From positions 1,736,001 through 1,800,000 of the forward strand of contig NZ_LT629693.1 of assembly GCF_900099825.1 (NCBI RefSeq): 64,000 nucleotides of DNA, written 5' to 3'. Of the stretch, positions 53,576-61,894 are shown piece after piece. This stretch comes from Bradyrhizobium ottawaense. GTDB taxonomy: Bacteria > Pseudomonadota > Alphaproteobacteria > Rhizobiales > Xanthobacteraceae. Under the pieces are notes generated by a model. It ran no database searches. It was not told the DNA's origin and saw only the letters and a list, made by a program, of their open reading frames with translations. Position numbers and translations under genes: made by a program. The number at the start of each line of letters is the position of its first letter. Positions within the stretch are counted from its first letter, which is position 1.

Positions 53576-54559
53576 TTATTCGATTAACTCGTCCGCACGG
53601 GCGACCAGCGCCAGAGGGACTGTGAGGCCGAGCGCCTTTGCCGTTGTGATGTTGATGACGAGCTCGAGCTTTGTGACCCGTTGCACGGGCAGATTCTCCG
53701 GCTTCTCACCGTTCAGCACACGACCGACATACTCGCCCACCTGACGGTATGCTTCCGAATAATTCGTTCCGTAGCTCATCAATCCGCCGCCTGCGACGAA
53801 CTCCCGGATTGGATAGGCCGCAGGTAGCCTGTGTCGGGCCGCCAAGCGGACCAGCGTTGCGCGATTTTGGAACATCAATGCGTCGGCCGAGACCAGCACC
53901 GCATCCGGTCGCGCGTTCGCCATTGTGGCGAAAGCTGCTTCGAAATCATCGGCATGCCGCGCTTCCACGGGCGATAGCTTCACAGCGAGAGCTTCGGCCG
54001 CCGATGCCAGCTCGTTGCCGATGGAGTCGCCCCCGGACACAAGGCCTGTCGGGCTGTAGAGGAACGCAATGGACTTTGCCGACGGCATCAGTTCGCATAG
54101 CACCTGTAGACGCTTGGCCAGCAGTTCGGTGTTGAGAACTGAGATCCCGGTGGCATTGCCGCCAGGCCGGTTGAGGCTTGCGACGAATCCACTCTGGACG
54201 GGATCGAACCCGGTAAAGAAGAGGATTGGAATGGAGGTGGTGGCGGCCTTGGCAGCAACGATGGATTGACCTGCAAAGACGACGATGGCATCCACGCGGC
54301 GCTGCACGAGTTCTGCGGCCAGTTCGGCCAGCCGGTTCTCACGGCCGTTGGCCCCGCGATATTCGATCGAGAGGTTTCGGCCTTCGACATAGCCCATCTC
54401 GACGAGGCGGCGCTGGGTCGGGACAAAACCTGTCCGCGCGGCTTCTATCGATCCAAATCCCAGAACGCCGATAATCCGCGAAGCCGGCTGCTGCCCGTGT
54501 GCAGCAAGTGGCCACGCTACCGCACCGCCAAGAAGGCCGATGAATTCCCGCCGCCTCAT
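53576..54559 (-). CDS. ABC transporter substrate-binding protein (ABC_sub_bind, TrpX-type)
   Basis: 327 residues of the PF04392 family. The start MRRREFIGLLGGAVAWPLAA is a Tat-like signal. Typical text: VLGFGSIEAARTGFVPTQRR, YRGANGRENRLAELAAELVQ, FDPVQSGFVASLNRPGGNAT and the end LVARADELIE. Many such orphan genes occur in Bradyrhizobium, usually without adjacent permeases, as here. The ligand is unknown (family members bind aromatic amino acids). It sits between IS30 and IS1182 and could have been mobilised with them. Confidence 0.88.
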   Translation of the reverse strand: MRRREFIGLLGGAVAWPLAAHGQQPASRIIGVLGFGSIEAARTGFVPTQRRLVEMGYVEGRNLSIEYRGANGRENRLAELAAELVQRRVDAIVVFAGQSIVAAKAATTSIPILFFTGFDPVQSGFVASLNRPGGNATGISVLNTELLAKRLQVLCELMPSAKSIAFLYSPTGLVSGGDSIGNELASAAEALAVKLSPVEARHADDFEAAFATMANARPDAVLVSADALMFQNRATLVRLAARHRLPAAYPIREFVAGGGLMSYGTNYSEAYRQVGEYVGRVLNGEKPENLPVQRVTKLELVINITTAKALGLTVPLALVARADELIE

Positions 54560-54638
54560 GCCGACACCTCATGGGATATCATTATAACAGCTTGCATAGG
54601 TACGCTGGAAGGCATGAGGCAATGCCCGCTATGGGTCT

Positions 54639-56197
54639 TGGCCGTGTAAAAACACCCTTCTAGGAAGTCGGTGAGAAGCCAGGACCGGTTCGGTCTCAGG
54701 CCAAGATCGCAGCCATCAGCGGCTTGGTCCCGACCATGTTCATGACCCGTGTCAGATTATAGGCAAGGACCGAAAGAGCCATCTCGGTGGCTACTTTTGG
54801 AAGCGTTTTGGTGAGGAAGTGTGTCGCTCCCATGCGGGCCTTCATCGTACCGAACGGATGCTCGACCGTCTCGCGACGCTGGCGCATGGCTTGTGGGTTT
54901 GCATCAAGGCGCTGCTGCACGGCTTCGAGCAGATGTTCATGCTCCCATCGCGGAATCCGCCGCTCTGGCCCTGTCGTGCACTGCGATTTAAGCGAACAAT
55001 CTTGACAGGCTGTGGTCCAGTAGCGCCGTAGCCGTTTGCCGTCCTCCTCGCTCGTAAAGCGATATGGCAGTTGCTCCCCAGCTGGACAGCGATAGGCGTC
55101 CTCCTCTGGCAAATAGACAAAGTCCTGCTTGCCGAAGCGGCCATCTGACTTGGCACCCGACGTCTGCGGCTTGGGCAGAGTTACCGTGACGCCGGCCTCG
55201 TGGCACGCGAGGATCTCCAGGCTGCTGAAGTAGCCGCGATCGGCAACGGCCTCGAGCGTCTTGGTCTTGAGAGCAGCCTTCGCCTGCTTGGCCATATTGG
55301 CCAGTTGAGCCCGATCTGAGCCGCTGTTCGTTACCTCGTGCGTCACAATCAGATGGTGCTCGGTATCCACGGCGACCTGCACGTTGTAGCCGACGACGCC
55401 GGAACCACGCCCGCTCGTCGCCATCGAACGGCTGTCGGGATCGGTCAGTGAGATTTGCTGGTCAGGCGAAGCAAGCATCTGCTTCTCGTAAACGGCAAGC
55501 TTGCCCATTTCCTCCTTCAGCTTCGTCAGTTTCTCGGTAAGTCTCGTTACCTTCGCGGTCAGCGCCTCCGTCGGCTCCTGCCGGTCGGCCGTGTCAAGTT
55601 GGCTCAGATAGCGCGCGACGCTCTCCTCCAACTGCGCACGCCGCCGTTCCACCTTCGCCCGTGTGAAGTTCTTGTCCCGGTTGTTCACGGCTTTGAACTT
55701 GCTGCCATCGATGGCAACGCTCGCCGTCGCGAGAAGGCCCATCTCACGGCAGAGTTCGACGAAGCGCGCACATACCCTGCGCAGCGCCAGGCCATTGTCT
55801 TTGCGGAAGTCCGCGATCGTCTTGTGATCAGGTGCGAGCCGACCCAGCAGCCACATGACCTCGACATTGCGCCCGGCCTCTCGTTCGAGCCGCCGGCTCG
55901 ACTGCACCCGGTTCAGATAGCCGTAAATGTAAAGCTTGAGCAGAACCGAGGGGTGGTACGATGGCCGACCAGTCGCCGCCGGCTCCACCCCCTCAAAGCT
56001 CATCTCCGCCAAATCGAGCGCATCGACAAACACGTCGATCACGCGAACAGGGTTGCTATCGTCAATGAAATCATCGAGGCATTCGGGCAATAGCGTACAC
56101 TGCCCACGATCCGCCTGCTCAACGAAGCGCCTCATCAGCTTCCCCCGCAGAATCACGAGAGAATCATAGCAAAGCACCCGGCGTTTTTACACAGCCA
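54639..56197. mobile_element. IS1182-family insertion sequence
   Basis: Imperfect 18-bp inverted repeats, left TGGCCGTGTAAAAACACC (54639-54656) and right GGCGTTTTTACACAGCCA (56180-56197), 16 of 18 matching. The length of about 1.56 kb fits IS1182/IS5-like elements. Confidence 0.8.
54696..56135 (-). CDS. IS1182-family transposase
   Basis: 479 residues from ATG 56135 (GGGGGA 6-7 nt upstream). DUF772-type N-terminus (PSYHPSVLLKLYIYGYLNRV), DDE core (VAIDGSKFKAVNNRDKNFTR; GVVGYNVQVAVDTEHHLIVT; AVADRGYFSSLEIL) and a C-terminal Cys-rich knuckle (YRCPAGEQLPY; ACQDCSLKSQC). Complete, flanked by the inverted repeats above. Confidence 0.92.
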   Translation of the reverse strand: MRRFVEQADRGQCTLLPECLDDFIDDSNPVRVIDVFVDALDLAEMSFEGVEPAATGRPSYHPSVLLKLYIYGYLNRVQSSRRLEREAGRNVEVMWLLGRLAPDHKTIADFRKDNGLALRRVCARFVELCREMGLLATASVAIDGSKFKAVNNRDKNFTRAKVERRRAQLEESVARYLSQLDTADRQEPTEALTAKVTRLTEKLTKLKEEMGKLAVYEKQMLASPDQQISLTDPDSRSMATSGRGSGVVGYNVQVAVDTEHHLIVTHEVTNSGSDRAQLANMAKQAKAALKTKTLEAVADRGYFSSLEILACHEAGVTVTLPKPQTSGAKSDGRFGKQDFVYLPEEDAYRCPAGEQLPYRFTSEEDGKRLRRYWTTACQDCSLKSQCTTGPERRIPRWEHEHLLEAVQQRLDANPQAMRQRRETVEHPFGTMKARMGATHFLTKTLPKVATEMALSVLAYNLTRVMNMVGTKPLMAAILA

Positions 56198-56314
56198 GGG
56201 TCAAAAGGCGAAATACTCGCACCGAGCAAATGACGTCCGCTGTTGCCTTGATAACAGACATGTCGCGACCGCTGCGCCATGTCCGAAAAGTGCCCCAGGA
56301 GCGGAAGTCGCACC
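56198..56314. other. flank of IS1182
   Basis: Short non-coding stretch. It contains CATGTCGCGACCGCTGCGCCATGTCCGAAAA, similar in kind to the sequence near 42000-42060, both downstream of TrpX-type binding-protein ends. Confidence 0.3.
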
Positions 56315-56471
56315 TCATTCGATCACTTCGCCGGCCAGCGTCAGCACGTTTGGAGGAACGGCGATCTCGAGCTGCTTTGCCGTCTTGAGGTTCACCACCA
56401 ACCAGAACTTGCTGGCTTGCTCGATTGGCAGGTCGCCGGGCTTTGCGCCCTTGGACAATTTTGGCGGCATC
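56315..56471 (-). pseudogene. C-terminal fragment of TrpX-type binding protein
   Basis: About 51 codons: [40 protein letters not shown] and [13 protein letters not shown], the last domain segment of ABC_sub_bind proteins. No N-terminal part is found upstream. A decayed paralogue of 53576-54559. Confidence 0.7.
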
Positions 56472-56634
56472 GGCGCCCGCACGCCCAGCGGATTGGCCGG
56501 ATCGCCGGGCACGCGGGCCGGATAGGGACCAAGCCACGCCGGGCGCATCCCGCATTCTGCGGCTGCGCCGTTTGGAACACCCAGCGCTCTGATCGATTAT
56601 GTCTTCCGATGTCATCGCAAAGGAACCTCAGTCA

Positions 56635-56814
56635 TGACATGGAAACTTACTCTTCTAGTACTCGCGTCCGCGGCTATGCTTGCGAGCACACCCGCATCTG
56701 CGCGGCACCACAGACACGGCCACTTCTACTTCCATGGTGGGTATCGCTATTATTCGAGTCCGTCCGCGCCGGGAGGTGGCATGCTCACCCCCTCGGCAGC
56801 ATGGAACCATTGAT
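56635..56814 (+). CDS. small exported His/Tyr-rich protein
   Basis: 59 residues. AAGGA lies about 9 nt before ATG 56635. A signal peptide covers 1-23 (LLVLASAAMLASTPASA). The mature part begins RHHRHGHFYFHGGYRYYSS and ends SAAWNH; the His cluster could bind metal ions. Small His-rich exported proteins of this kind are common in Bradyrhizobium. Function unknown. Confidence 0.55.
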
Positions 56815-57340
56815 GTAGCCTTGCAGAAGCGCGGCGCCCGCGCCGCCGGCTGCCTGCAAGAATGTCCGTCGCCTCATCAGCCCCGCCGCCTCGCCGCCTG
56901 TTCAACGCCAGCATCACAGCACGGGCAATCGCGCCGGGCCAGAGGTCAGGCGGTAGGCATGTCATGTCGGCTAAGGGTCCATTATGCGACATCGTGTTTC
57001 GCTTGCGACATGTCTGCTCATCTTCCAGGAACAGACAAGTGAACATCGAGTTTAATAAATCTATTTCATCGAGCGATTGCCGCGCGTGCCTCACTGTTGA
57101 GCCGTCCGAAAAGGCGCAAATTCACTGTCACCCCTACCGCGCAGTGGCAATCGAGCCTGTCTCCGCCAATCGTCTCCTTGAAAACGGGAATATCTGGGTT
57201 TCGGGCTGGAGACTTTCGGCAGATTCCCTCTTAGGTTGCCGAATTTCTTGCTCCTGGAGACCGGCTAGATATGCAAAATCCCCGTAGAATGCGGGCATTT
57301 CGCGTAGAAATTGACCACAATCTAAAGTCGAGTGACTGCG
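56815..57340. other. intergenic, decayed
   Basis: No intact gene. On the minus strand 56878-56786 reads MRRRTFLQAAGGAGAALLQG and stops after 30 codons, a Tat-signal-like fragment of a lost gene. Repeat copy 3 lies at 57151-57270 just before the tRNA. Confidence 0.4.
57151..57270 (+). repeat. dispersed repeat, copy 3 (partial)
   Basis: Shares TCTCCGCCAATCGTCTCC, AAAACGGGAATAT and GGAGACTTTCGGCAGATTCC with copies 1 and 2, but is shorter and more diverged. It lies immediately downstream of tRNA-Gln (in the tRNA's direction). Confidence 0.6.
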
Positions 57341-57415
57341 TGGCTGGGGCGGGAGGGATCGAACCTCCGAATGGGGGAATCAAAATCCCCTGCCTTACCG
57401 CTTGGCTACGCCCCA
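57341..57415 (-). tRNA. tRNA-Gln (TTG)
   Basis: 75 nt including encoded CCA. The acceptor stem TGGGGCG pairs with CGCCCCA, the anticodon stem GGGGA/TCCCC has loop TTTTGAT with anticodon TTG, and the T arm is GGAGGTTCGATCCCTCC. Complete cloverleaf. Confidence 0.93.
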
Positions 57416-57716
57416 ACAGGCCGCTTCGGAACGTGCGAGACCGCTGGTCCCGACGCCTGTCCGGCAACGCCGGTCTATAGACGGAGTTCGGCCATTTCAA
57501 CAGGCTAACGACCCGAATTTCACCTGAAATCGGCCCTCGCCCACCCGATCCTTTATATAGGGTGATTTTCCGGGTTCGTCGCCCGGTCGCCTTTCGCACC
57601 GAGGGCGCTCCCGCACGGCCCGGTGCGGCCCGATACCGCCGATCGGAGAGTTGAGAGAAGGCCGGTTTCGTGGGAAGACGGCAGCCTCTGTTTTCCGTCA
57701 ACGCGAGATGCCCGTC
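57416..57716. other. intergenic before acyl-CoA dehydrogenase
   Basis: 300 bp with no gene. Contains the tRNA promoter side and the leader of the acyl-CoA dehydrogenase; CCTTTATATAGGGTG near 57551 is an AT-richer patch that may be a promoter. Confidence 0.35.
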
Positions 57717-59498
57717 ATGACCTACCGCGCGCCGATTTCCGACATCCTGCTCGCGCTCAATCACGGTGCGGGCCTTCAGGCCGCCGTGAAGGCCGGCCAT
57801 TATGGCGATTTCGACGGCGACATCACCGCGGCCGTGCTGGAGGAGGCCGGCAAATTCGCCGGCGACGTGCTGGCGCCGCTCAACCGTGTCGGCGACGAAC
57901 ACGGCATCAAGCTCGAAGACAACAAGGTCACCACCGCGCCCGGCTGGCCCGATGCGTATCAGCGCTGGACCGCGGCCGGCTGGAACGCGGTATCGGGCCC
58001 CGAGGCCTTCGGCGGCCAGGGCCTGCCGCTCGCGATCAACGCCGCCTGCACCGAAATCTGGAGCGCCTCCAACATCGCCTTCGGCCTCTGCCCGCTGCTG
58101 ACGCTCAGCGCCATCGAGGCGCTCGACGCCCATGGCAGCAACGAACTGAAGAAGATCTATCTGGAGAAGCTTATCTCCGGCGAATGGACCGGCACCATGC
58201 AGCTCACCGAGCCGCAGGCCGGCTCCGACGTCGGCGCGCTGCGCACCCGCGCCGAGCGCGCGCCCGACGGCTCTTATCGCATCAAGGGCACCAAGATCTT
58301 CATCACCTATGGCGACCACGACATGACCGATAACATCGTGCATTTCGTGCTGGCCCGCCTGCCCGACGCTCCCGCCGGCACCAAGGGGATCTCGCTGTTC
58401 CTGATTCCGAAATTCATGGTCAATGCCGACGGCTCGCTCGGCACCCGCAACGACATCTATCCGAGCGGCGTCGAGCACAAGCTCGGCATGCATGCCTCGC
58501 CGACCTGCACCATGACCATGGGCGACCAGGGCGGCGCGATCGGCTACCTGGTCGGCGAGGAAAATCGCGGCATGCTTTGCATGTTCACGATGATGAACCA
58601 GGCTCGCCTCGGCGTCGGCCTCGAAGGCGTCGGCATTGCCGACCGCGCCTATCAGCAGGCGCTGGCCTTTGCGCAGGAACGCCGCCAAGGCCGCGGCATC
58701 GGCTCGAAGGGCGACGGTATGGACGCCATCATCGTCCATCCCGACGTCAAGCGCATGCTGATGCAGATGCGCGCCATGACCGCTGCCGCGCGCTCGATCT
58801 GTTACGCCACCGCCGTGGCGCTCGACATCTCCGTGCGCGCCAAGGACACCAAGGTCCGCAGCGACGCTGCCGCGCGCGGCGCGTTGCTGACGCCGATTGC
58901 AAAAGCCTTCTCCACCGACATCGGCAACGAGGTGACGTATCTGGGCGTCCAGATCCACGGCGGCATGGGTTTTATCGAGGAGACCGGCGCCGCGCAGCAC
59001 TACCGCGACGCCCGCATCACCTCGATCTATGAAGGCACCAACGGCATCCAGTCGATCGACCTTGTCACGCGAAAACTCGCGGCCGATGGCGGCGCCTCGG
59101 TGTGGGCGCTGCTCGACGAGCTCACAGGCATCGTCAAGCAGGTGGAGGCCTCGAACGATCCGGCCTTCGGCACCACCGGCGTAAAATTGCGCGACGCGCT
59201 CGGCTCGCTCGACCGCGCCAGCAAGTGGCTCTTGGAACGCGTCGCCGCGGCGCCGAACGACGCGCTCGCGGGTGCGACGCCGTATCTGCGGCTGTTCGGC
59301 TCCACGCTCGGCGGCTGCATGCTGGCCGGCGAAGCGCTCGCCGCCAAAGCCAACGGCGACGCCGGCGATCCGCAACGCTATGTCACGCTGGCAAGGTTCT
59401 TTGCCGAAAACATCACGGTTCAGTCCGGTTCGCTGGAGAAGACCGTGATCGACAGCGCCGATGCCGTGAACGGCGCCGACGCGGTGCTGCTGGCGTAA
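57717..59498 (+). CDS. acyl-CoA dehydrogenase (long, DmdC-type)
   Basis: 593 residues from ATG 57717 (57708 also possible). Typical order: middle domain TEPQAGSDVGALRTRAE, C-terminal helical domain with EGVGIADRAYQQALAFAQER, YLGVQIHGGMGFIEETGAAQ and the FAD/catalytic region ARITSIYEGTNGIQ, plus an extra C-terminal domain of about 130 residues. This length fits the subfamily that includes 3-methylmercaptopropionyl-CoA dehydrogenase and related long enzymes. Substrate not decided. The next gene follows after 48 bp and may be co-transcribed. Confidence 0.9.
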   Translation: MTYRAPISDILLALNHGAGLQAAVKAGHYGDFDGDITAAVLEEAGKFAGDVLAPLNRVGDEHGIKLEDNKVTTAPGWPDAYQRWTAAGWNAVSGPEAFGGQGLPLAINAACTEIWSASNIAFGLCPLLTLSAIEALDAHGSNELKKIYLEKLISGEWTGTMQLTEPQAGSDVGALRTRAERAPDGSYRIKGTKIFITYGDHDMTDNIVHFVLARLPDAPAGTKGISLFLIPKFMVNADGSLGTRNDIYPSGVEHKLGMHASPTCTMTMGDQGGAIGYLVGEENRGMLCMFTMMNQARLGVGLEGVGIADRAYQQALAFAQERRQGRGIGSKGDGMDAIIVHPDVKRMLMQMRAMTAAARSICYATAVALDISVRAKDTKVRSDAAARGALLTPIAKAFSTDIGNEVTYLGVQIHGGMGFIEETGAAQHYRDARITSIYEGTNGIQSIDLVTRKLAADGGASVWALLDELTGIVKQVEASNDPAFGTTGVKLRDALGSLDRASKWLLERVAAAPNDALAGATPYLRLFGSTLGGCMLAGEALAAKANGDAGDPQRYVTLARFFAENITVQSGSLEKTVIDSADAVNGADAVLLA

Positions 59499-59546
59499 GG
59501 GCGCACGCGACGCCGCAAACTCTCTCAGGCAGGAGCCATCGTCCCG

Positions 59547-60728
59547 ATGTTTGATTTCGATCGCGTTATTGACCGCCGCGGCACGCACGCGTCGAAATGG
59601 GACATGATGGCCAAGCTTTCCGGGATCACCGCCGCCGACGGCATCCCGATGTGGGTCGCCGACATGGATTTCGCCGCCCCTCCGGGCGTGACGAAAGCGC
59701 TGAGCGCGGATGTGACCCGCGCCGTTCATGGCTATTACGCCGACACCGGAAGCTGGGCGACTGCGGCGTCCGAATGGCTGGCGCGGAGGCACGGCCTGAA
59801 GATCGATCCGGCGTGGGTGAGCCAGACGCCCGGCGTCGTCTCCGGCCTCGGTCTCATCCTTCAAGCCGTCACCGAGCCCGGCGACGAGGTCGTGGTGTTT
59901 CCGCCGGCCTATCACGCCTTTCGCAAGATCATTCTCGCCAACGAGCGGCGCATCCATGATGCGCAACTGGTGCTGCGCCAGGGCCGCTACGAGATGGACC
60001 TCGAGGCGCTGGCTGCGAAACTCACGCCGTGCACCAAAATCGTGTTTTTCTGCAGCCCGCATAATCCGGGCGGCACTGTCTGGTCGGTCGAGGAAATCCG
60101 TGCGCTCGCCACCTTCTGCGCCGAACGCAATTTGATCCTGGTGTCCGACGAGATTCACTGCGACCTGCTGCTGGGCGACGTCCAGCACACGCCGACGCTG
60201 TCGGCTGCGCCCGAGATCGCGGATCGCCTGATTACCTGCGTCGCCGCGACCAAGACCTTCAATCTCGCCGGCGCCCATGTCGGCGCCTGCTTCACCTCCA
60301 ATCCGGTGTTGAAGGCCAAGCTCGACGCGCGCATCGCGGCCAGCGGGCTCGCCTCCTACAACGCCTTCGGCATGATCGCGACCGAAGCAGCCTGGCGAAC
60401 CGGCGAGTCCTGGCTCGATGCGCTGCTGCCTTATCTGGCCGCCAATCGCGACCTGCTCGACACCCGCATCGAGCGTGCCGCACCCGGCGCGCGTTCGATG
60501 CGGCTCGATGCAACCTATCTTGGCTGGGTCGATTTCTCCGGAACCGGACTGGCGCCGGCGGACGTTGCCGCGAGGGTCAAGGACCGGGCGCGGATTTTTG
60601 CCAGCCCCGGCGAGCAATTCGGGCCGGGCGGTGAAACCTGGCTGCGCTTCAACTTCGCCACCCCGCGTCCGATTCTCACAGAGGCGCTCGACCGGCTGGA
60701 TGAGGCTTTTCGGGATTTGCGAGCGTAA
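59547..60728 (+). CDS. PatB/MalY-type pyridoxal-phosphate C-S lyase or aminotransferase
   Basis: 393 residues, fold type I PLP enzyme. HPNPGGTVW-like CSPHNPGGTVW, the cofactor Asp in SDEIHCDL and the PLP-binding Lys in AATKTFNLAG are visible, and LRFNFATPRPIL carries the substrate-carboxylate Arg. The start block TDFDRVIDRRGTHASKWD-like MFDFDRVIDRRGTHASKW is typical of MalY/PatB cystathionine beta-lyases. Likely cytoplasmic, cleaving a C-S bond or transaminating; exact substrate unknown. Confidence 0.9.
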   Translation: MFDFDRVIDRRGTHASKWDMMAKLSGITAADGIPMWVADMDFAAPPGVTKALSADVTRAVHGYYADTGSWATAASEWLARRHGLKIDPAWVSQTPGVVSGLGLILQAVTEPGDEVVVFPPAYHAFRKIILANERRIHDAQLVLRQGRYEMDLEALAAKLTPCTKIVFFCSPHNPGGTVWSVEEIRALATFCAERNLILVSDEIHCDLLLGDVQHTPTLSAAPEIADRLITCVAATKTFNLAGAHVGACFTSNPVLKAKLDARIAASGLASYNAFGMIATEAAWRTGESWLDALLPYLAANRDLLDTRIERAAPGARSMRLDATYLGWVDFSGTGLAPADVAARVKDRARIFASPGEQFGPGGETWLRFNFATPRPILTEALDRLDEAFRDLRA

Positions 60729-60744
60729 GCGGAGAATGCGATGA

Positions 60745-60825
60745 CGTAGGATGGGTGGAGCGCAGCGATACCCATCAACACCGCCCGTGAGGCGATGGGT
60801 ATCGCTGCGCTCCACCCATCCTACG
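60745..60825. repeat. perfect 32-bp inverted repeat
   Basis: Arms 60745-60776 and 60794-60825 are exact inverse complements (32 of 32), loop 17 nt. It begins CGTAGGATGGGTGGAGC and ends with the complement. It lies 17 bp after the lyase stop. It would form a very stable hairpin acting as a terminator or mRNA stabiliser, and resembles the dispersed palindromes common in Bradyrhizobium. Confidence 0.9.
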
Positions 60826-61526
60826 ATTTTCGAATGCGGCATCACGATCTCGCGGCGCGATGCGCCCGAAGTTTTGCATTTCGTTGTCCCTCTTGAGAAC
60901 AGAGGGCGCAGGGAAGACCGGGTGCGCGCCGCACCCGCGGTCTTGCGTGCGATAGATGCAACAAAGATTTGCACGCAAGCATACAGGTTTGGCGGAGGCA
61001 TCCGGCCTTCCCTGCGCAATGGCTTTACGGCTTACTTCGTGCTCACCCCGGCGAACGGGCTTTGTTGTCACCGTCATCCGCAAGAAGCGTTAGCCCCTCA
61101 CGAACTTGATGCCAGCGTCGCGGCATCAGGCCCACACGACTTCACCGTACGCGTCTGCCGCGCTCGTCAGTCGCAGCCTTCGCGTCCACCGCTCCCTGCC
61201 CCTCGTTTGCGACGATGGCCAACGCCCCTCTGGCGGGACAGGATGGCGGGAGTCGTAAATCTGATTTGCCCGACGGCCCTAGCGGAATATTTTTGCGTGA
61301 AGGGCTGGACAGACTTTTGGTGATTTGCCCGTCGTGCCAATTTGTCGCACGCAAAATGCGATTTCATCGCTGCGGGCAACCCGACTCGCCCCCCCCCGAA
61401 GCTCACCCTATGAAATCGGCTTGAACCTTGCTTCGATCGCTGTACGCCGCAACTCGAGGAACAGTGGCAGCGCCAGCTTTCGCCGAGCACGGCCATCGGC
61501 CCAACATGCGGACGCGGCGCGCGGTT
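60826..61526. other. long non-coding stretch
   Basis: About 700 bp without a convincing gene on either strand. A run of eight C residues lies at about 61391. The composition and text (GACTTTTGGTGATTTGCCCG; GCACGCAAAATGCGATTTC) resemble dispersed intergenic repeats of Bradyrhizobium, but no second copy is in this window. Confidence 0.4.
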
Positions 61527-61736
61527 TCACTCCTTCAAGATGAATTTCTTGCGCAGTTCCGCGGCTATCTTGTCGGCAAGTTCTTGCGCGTTTTTAGTGT
61601 GTTTCGGCGCGGTGACCACCGTGGGACGCCAGCCGAGGATTGGATCCTTGCGCACAGATACAAAGACACCACCAATCACCAGGCGCTGAAGGATCATATC
61701 TTCGAGTTCCGCGTCGGTTTTTTCTTCCTTACCCAT
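61527..61736 (-). CDS. small conserved cytoplasmic protein
   Basis: 69 residues, charged, no signal: MGKEEKTDAELEDMILQRLV, then SVRKDPILGWRPTVVTAPKH and a Lys-rich end KKFILKE. The composition and conservation of such short proteins in Bradyrhizobium support a real gene. Function unknown. It lies downstream of SpoVR in the same direction, 158 bp away. Confidence 0.6.
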   Translation of the reverse strand: MGKEEKTDAELEDMILQRLVIGGVFVSVRKDPILGWRPTVVTAPKHTKNAQELADKIAAELRKKFILKE

Positions 61737-61894
61737 TTCGCGACTCGCTGATGACGTATCAGTAAGTACGATCTAGATAACGCCGCGCCCAAAAACGAGA
61801 CCGCAGGCCGAAAAATAAACGCGAAAGTGAATTGCGGGCACAGTTACGATGCTTTGGTTCCGGGACTCTTCGTTCAAGACGTTACGCTCGCCAC

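Noticed and set aside
56786..56878. 30-codon Tat-signal-like peptide on the minus strand
   Set aside because: Stops right after the signal region and overlaps a better supported small gene; probably a remnant.
57231..61019. Open frame of 1262 codons on the minus strand
   Set aside because: It is antisense to the acyl-CoA dehydrogenase, the PatB-like lyase and tRNA-Gln; its composition (Arg, Gly, His, Ala, Asp rich) is a third-position GC shadow.
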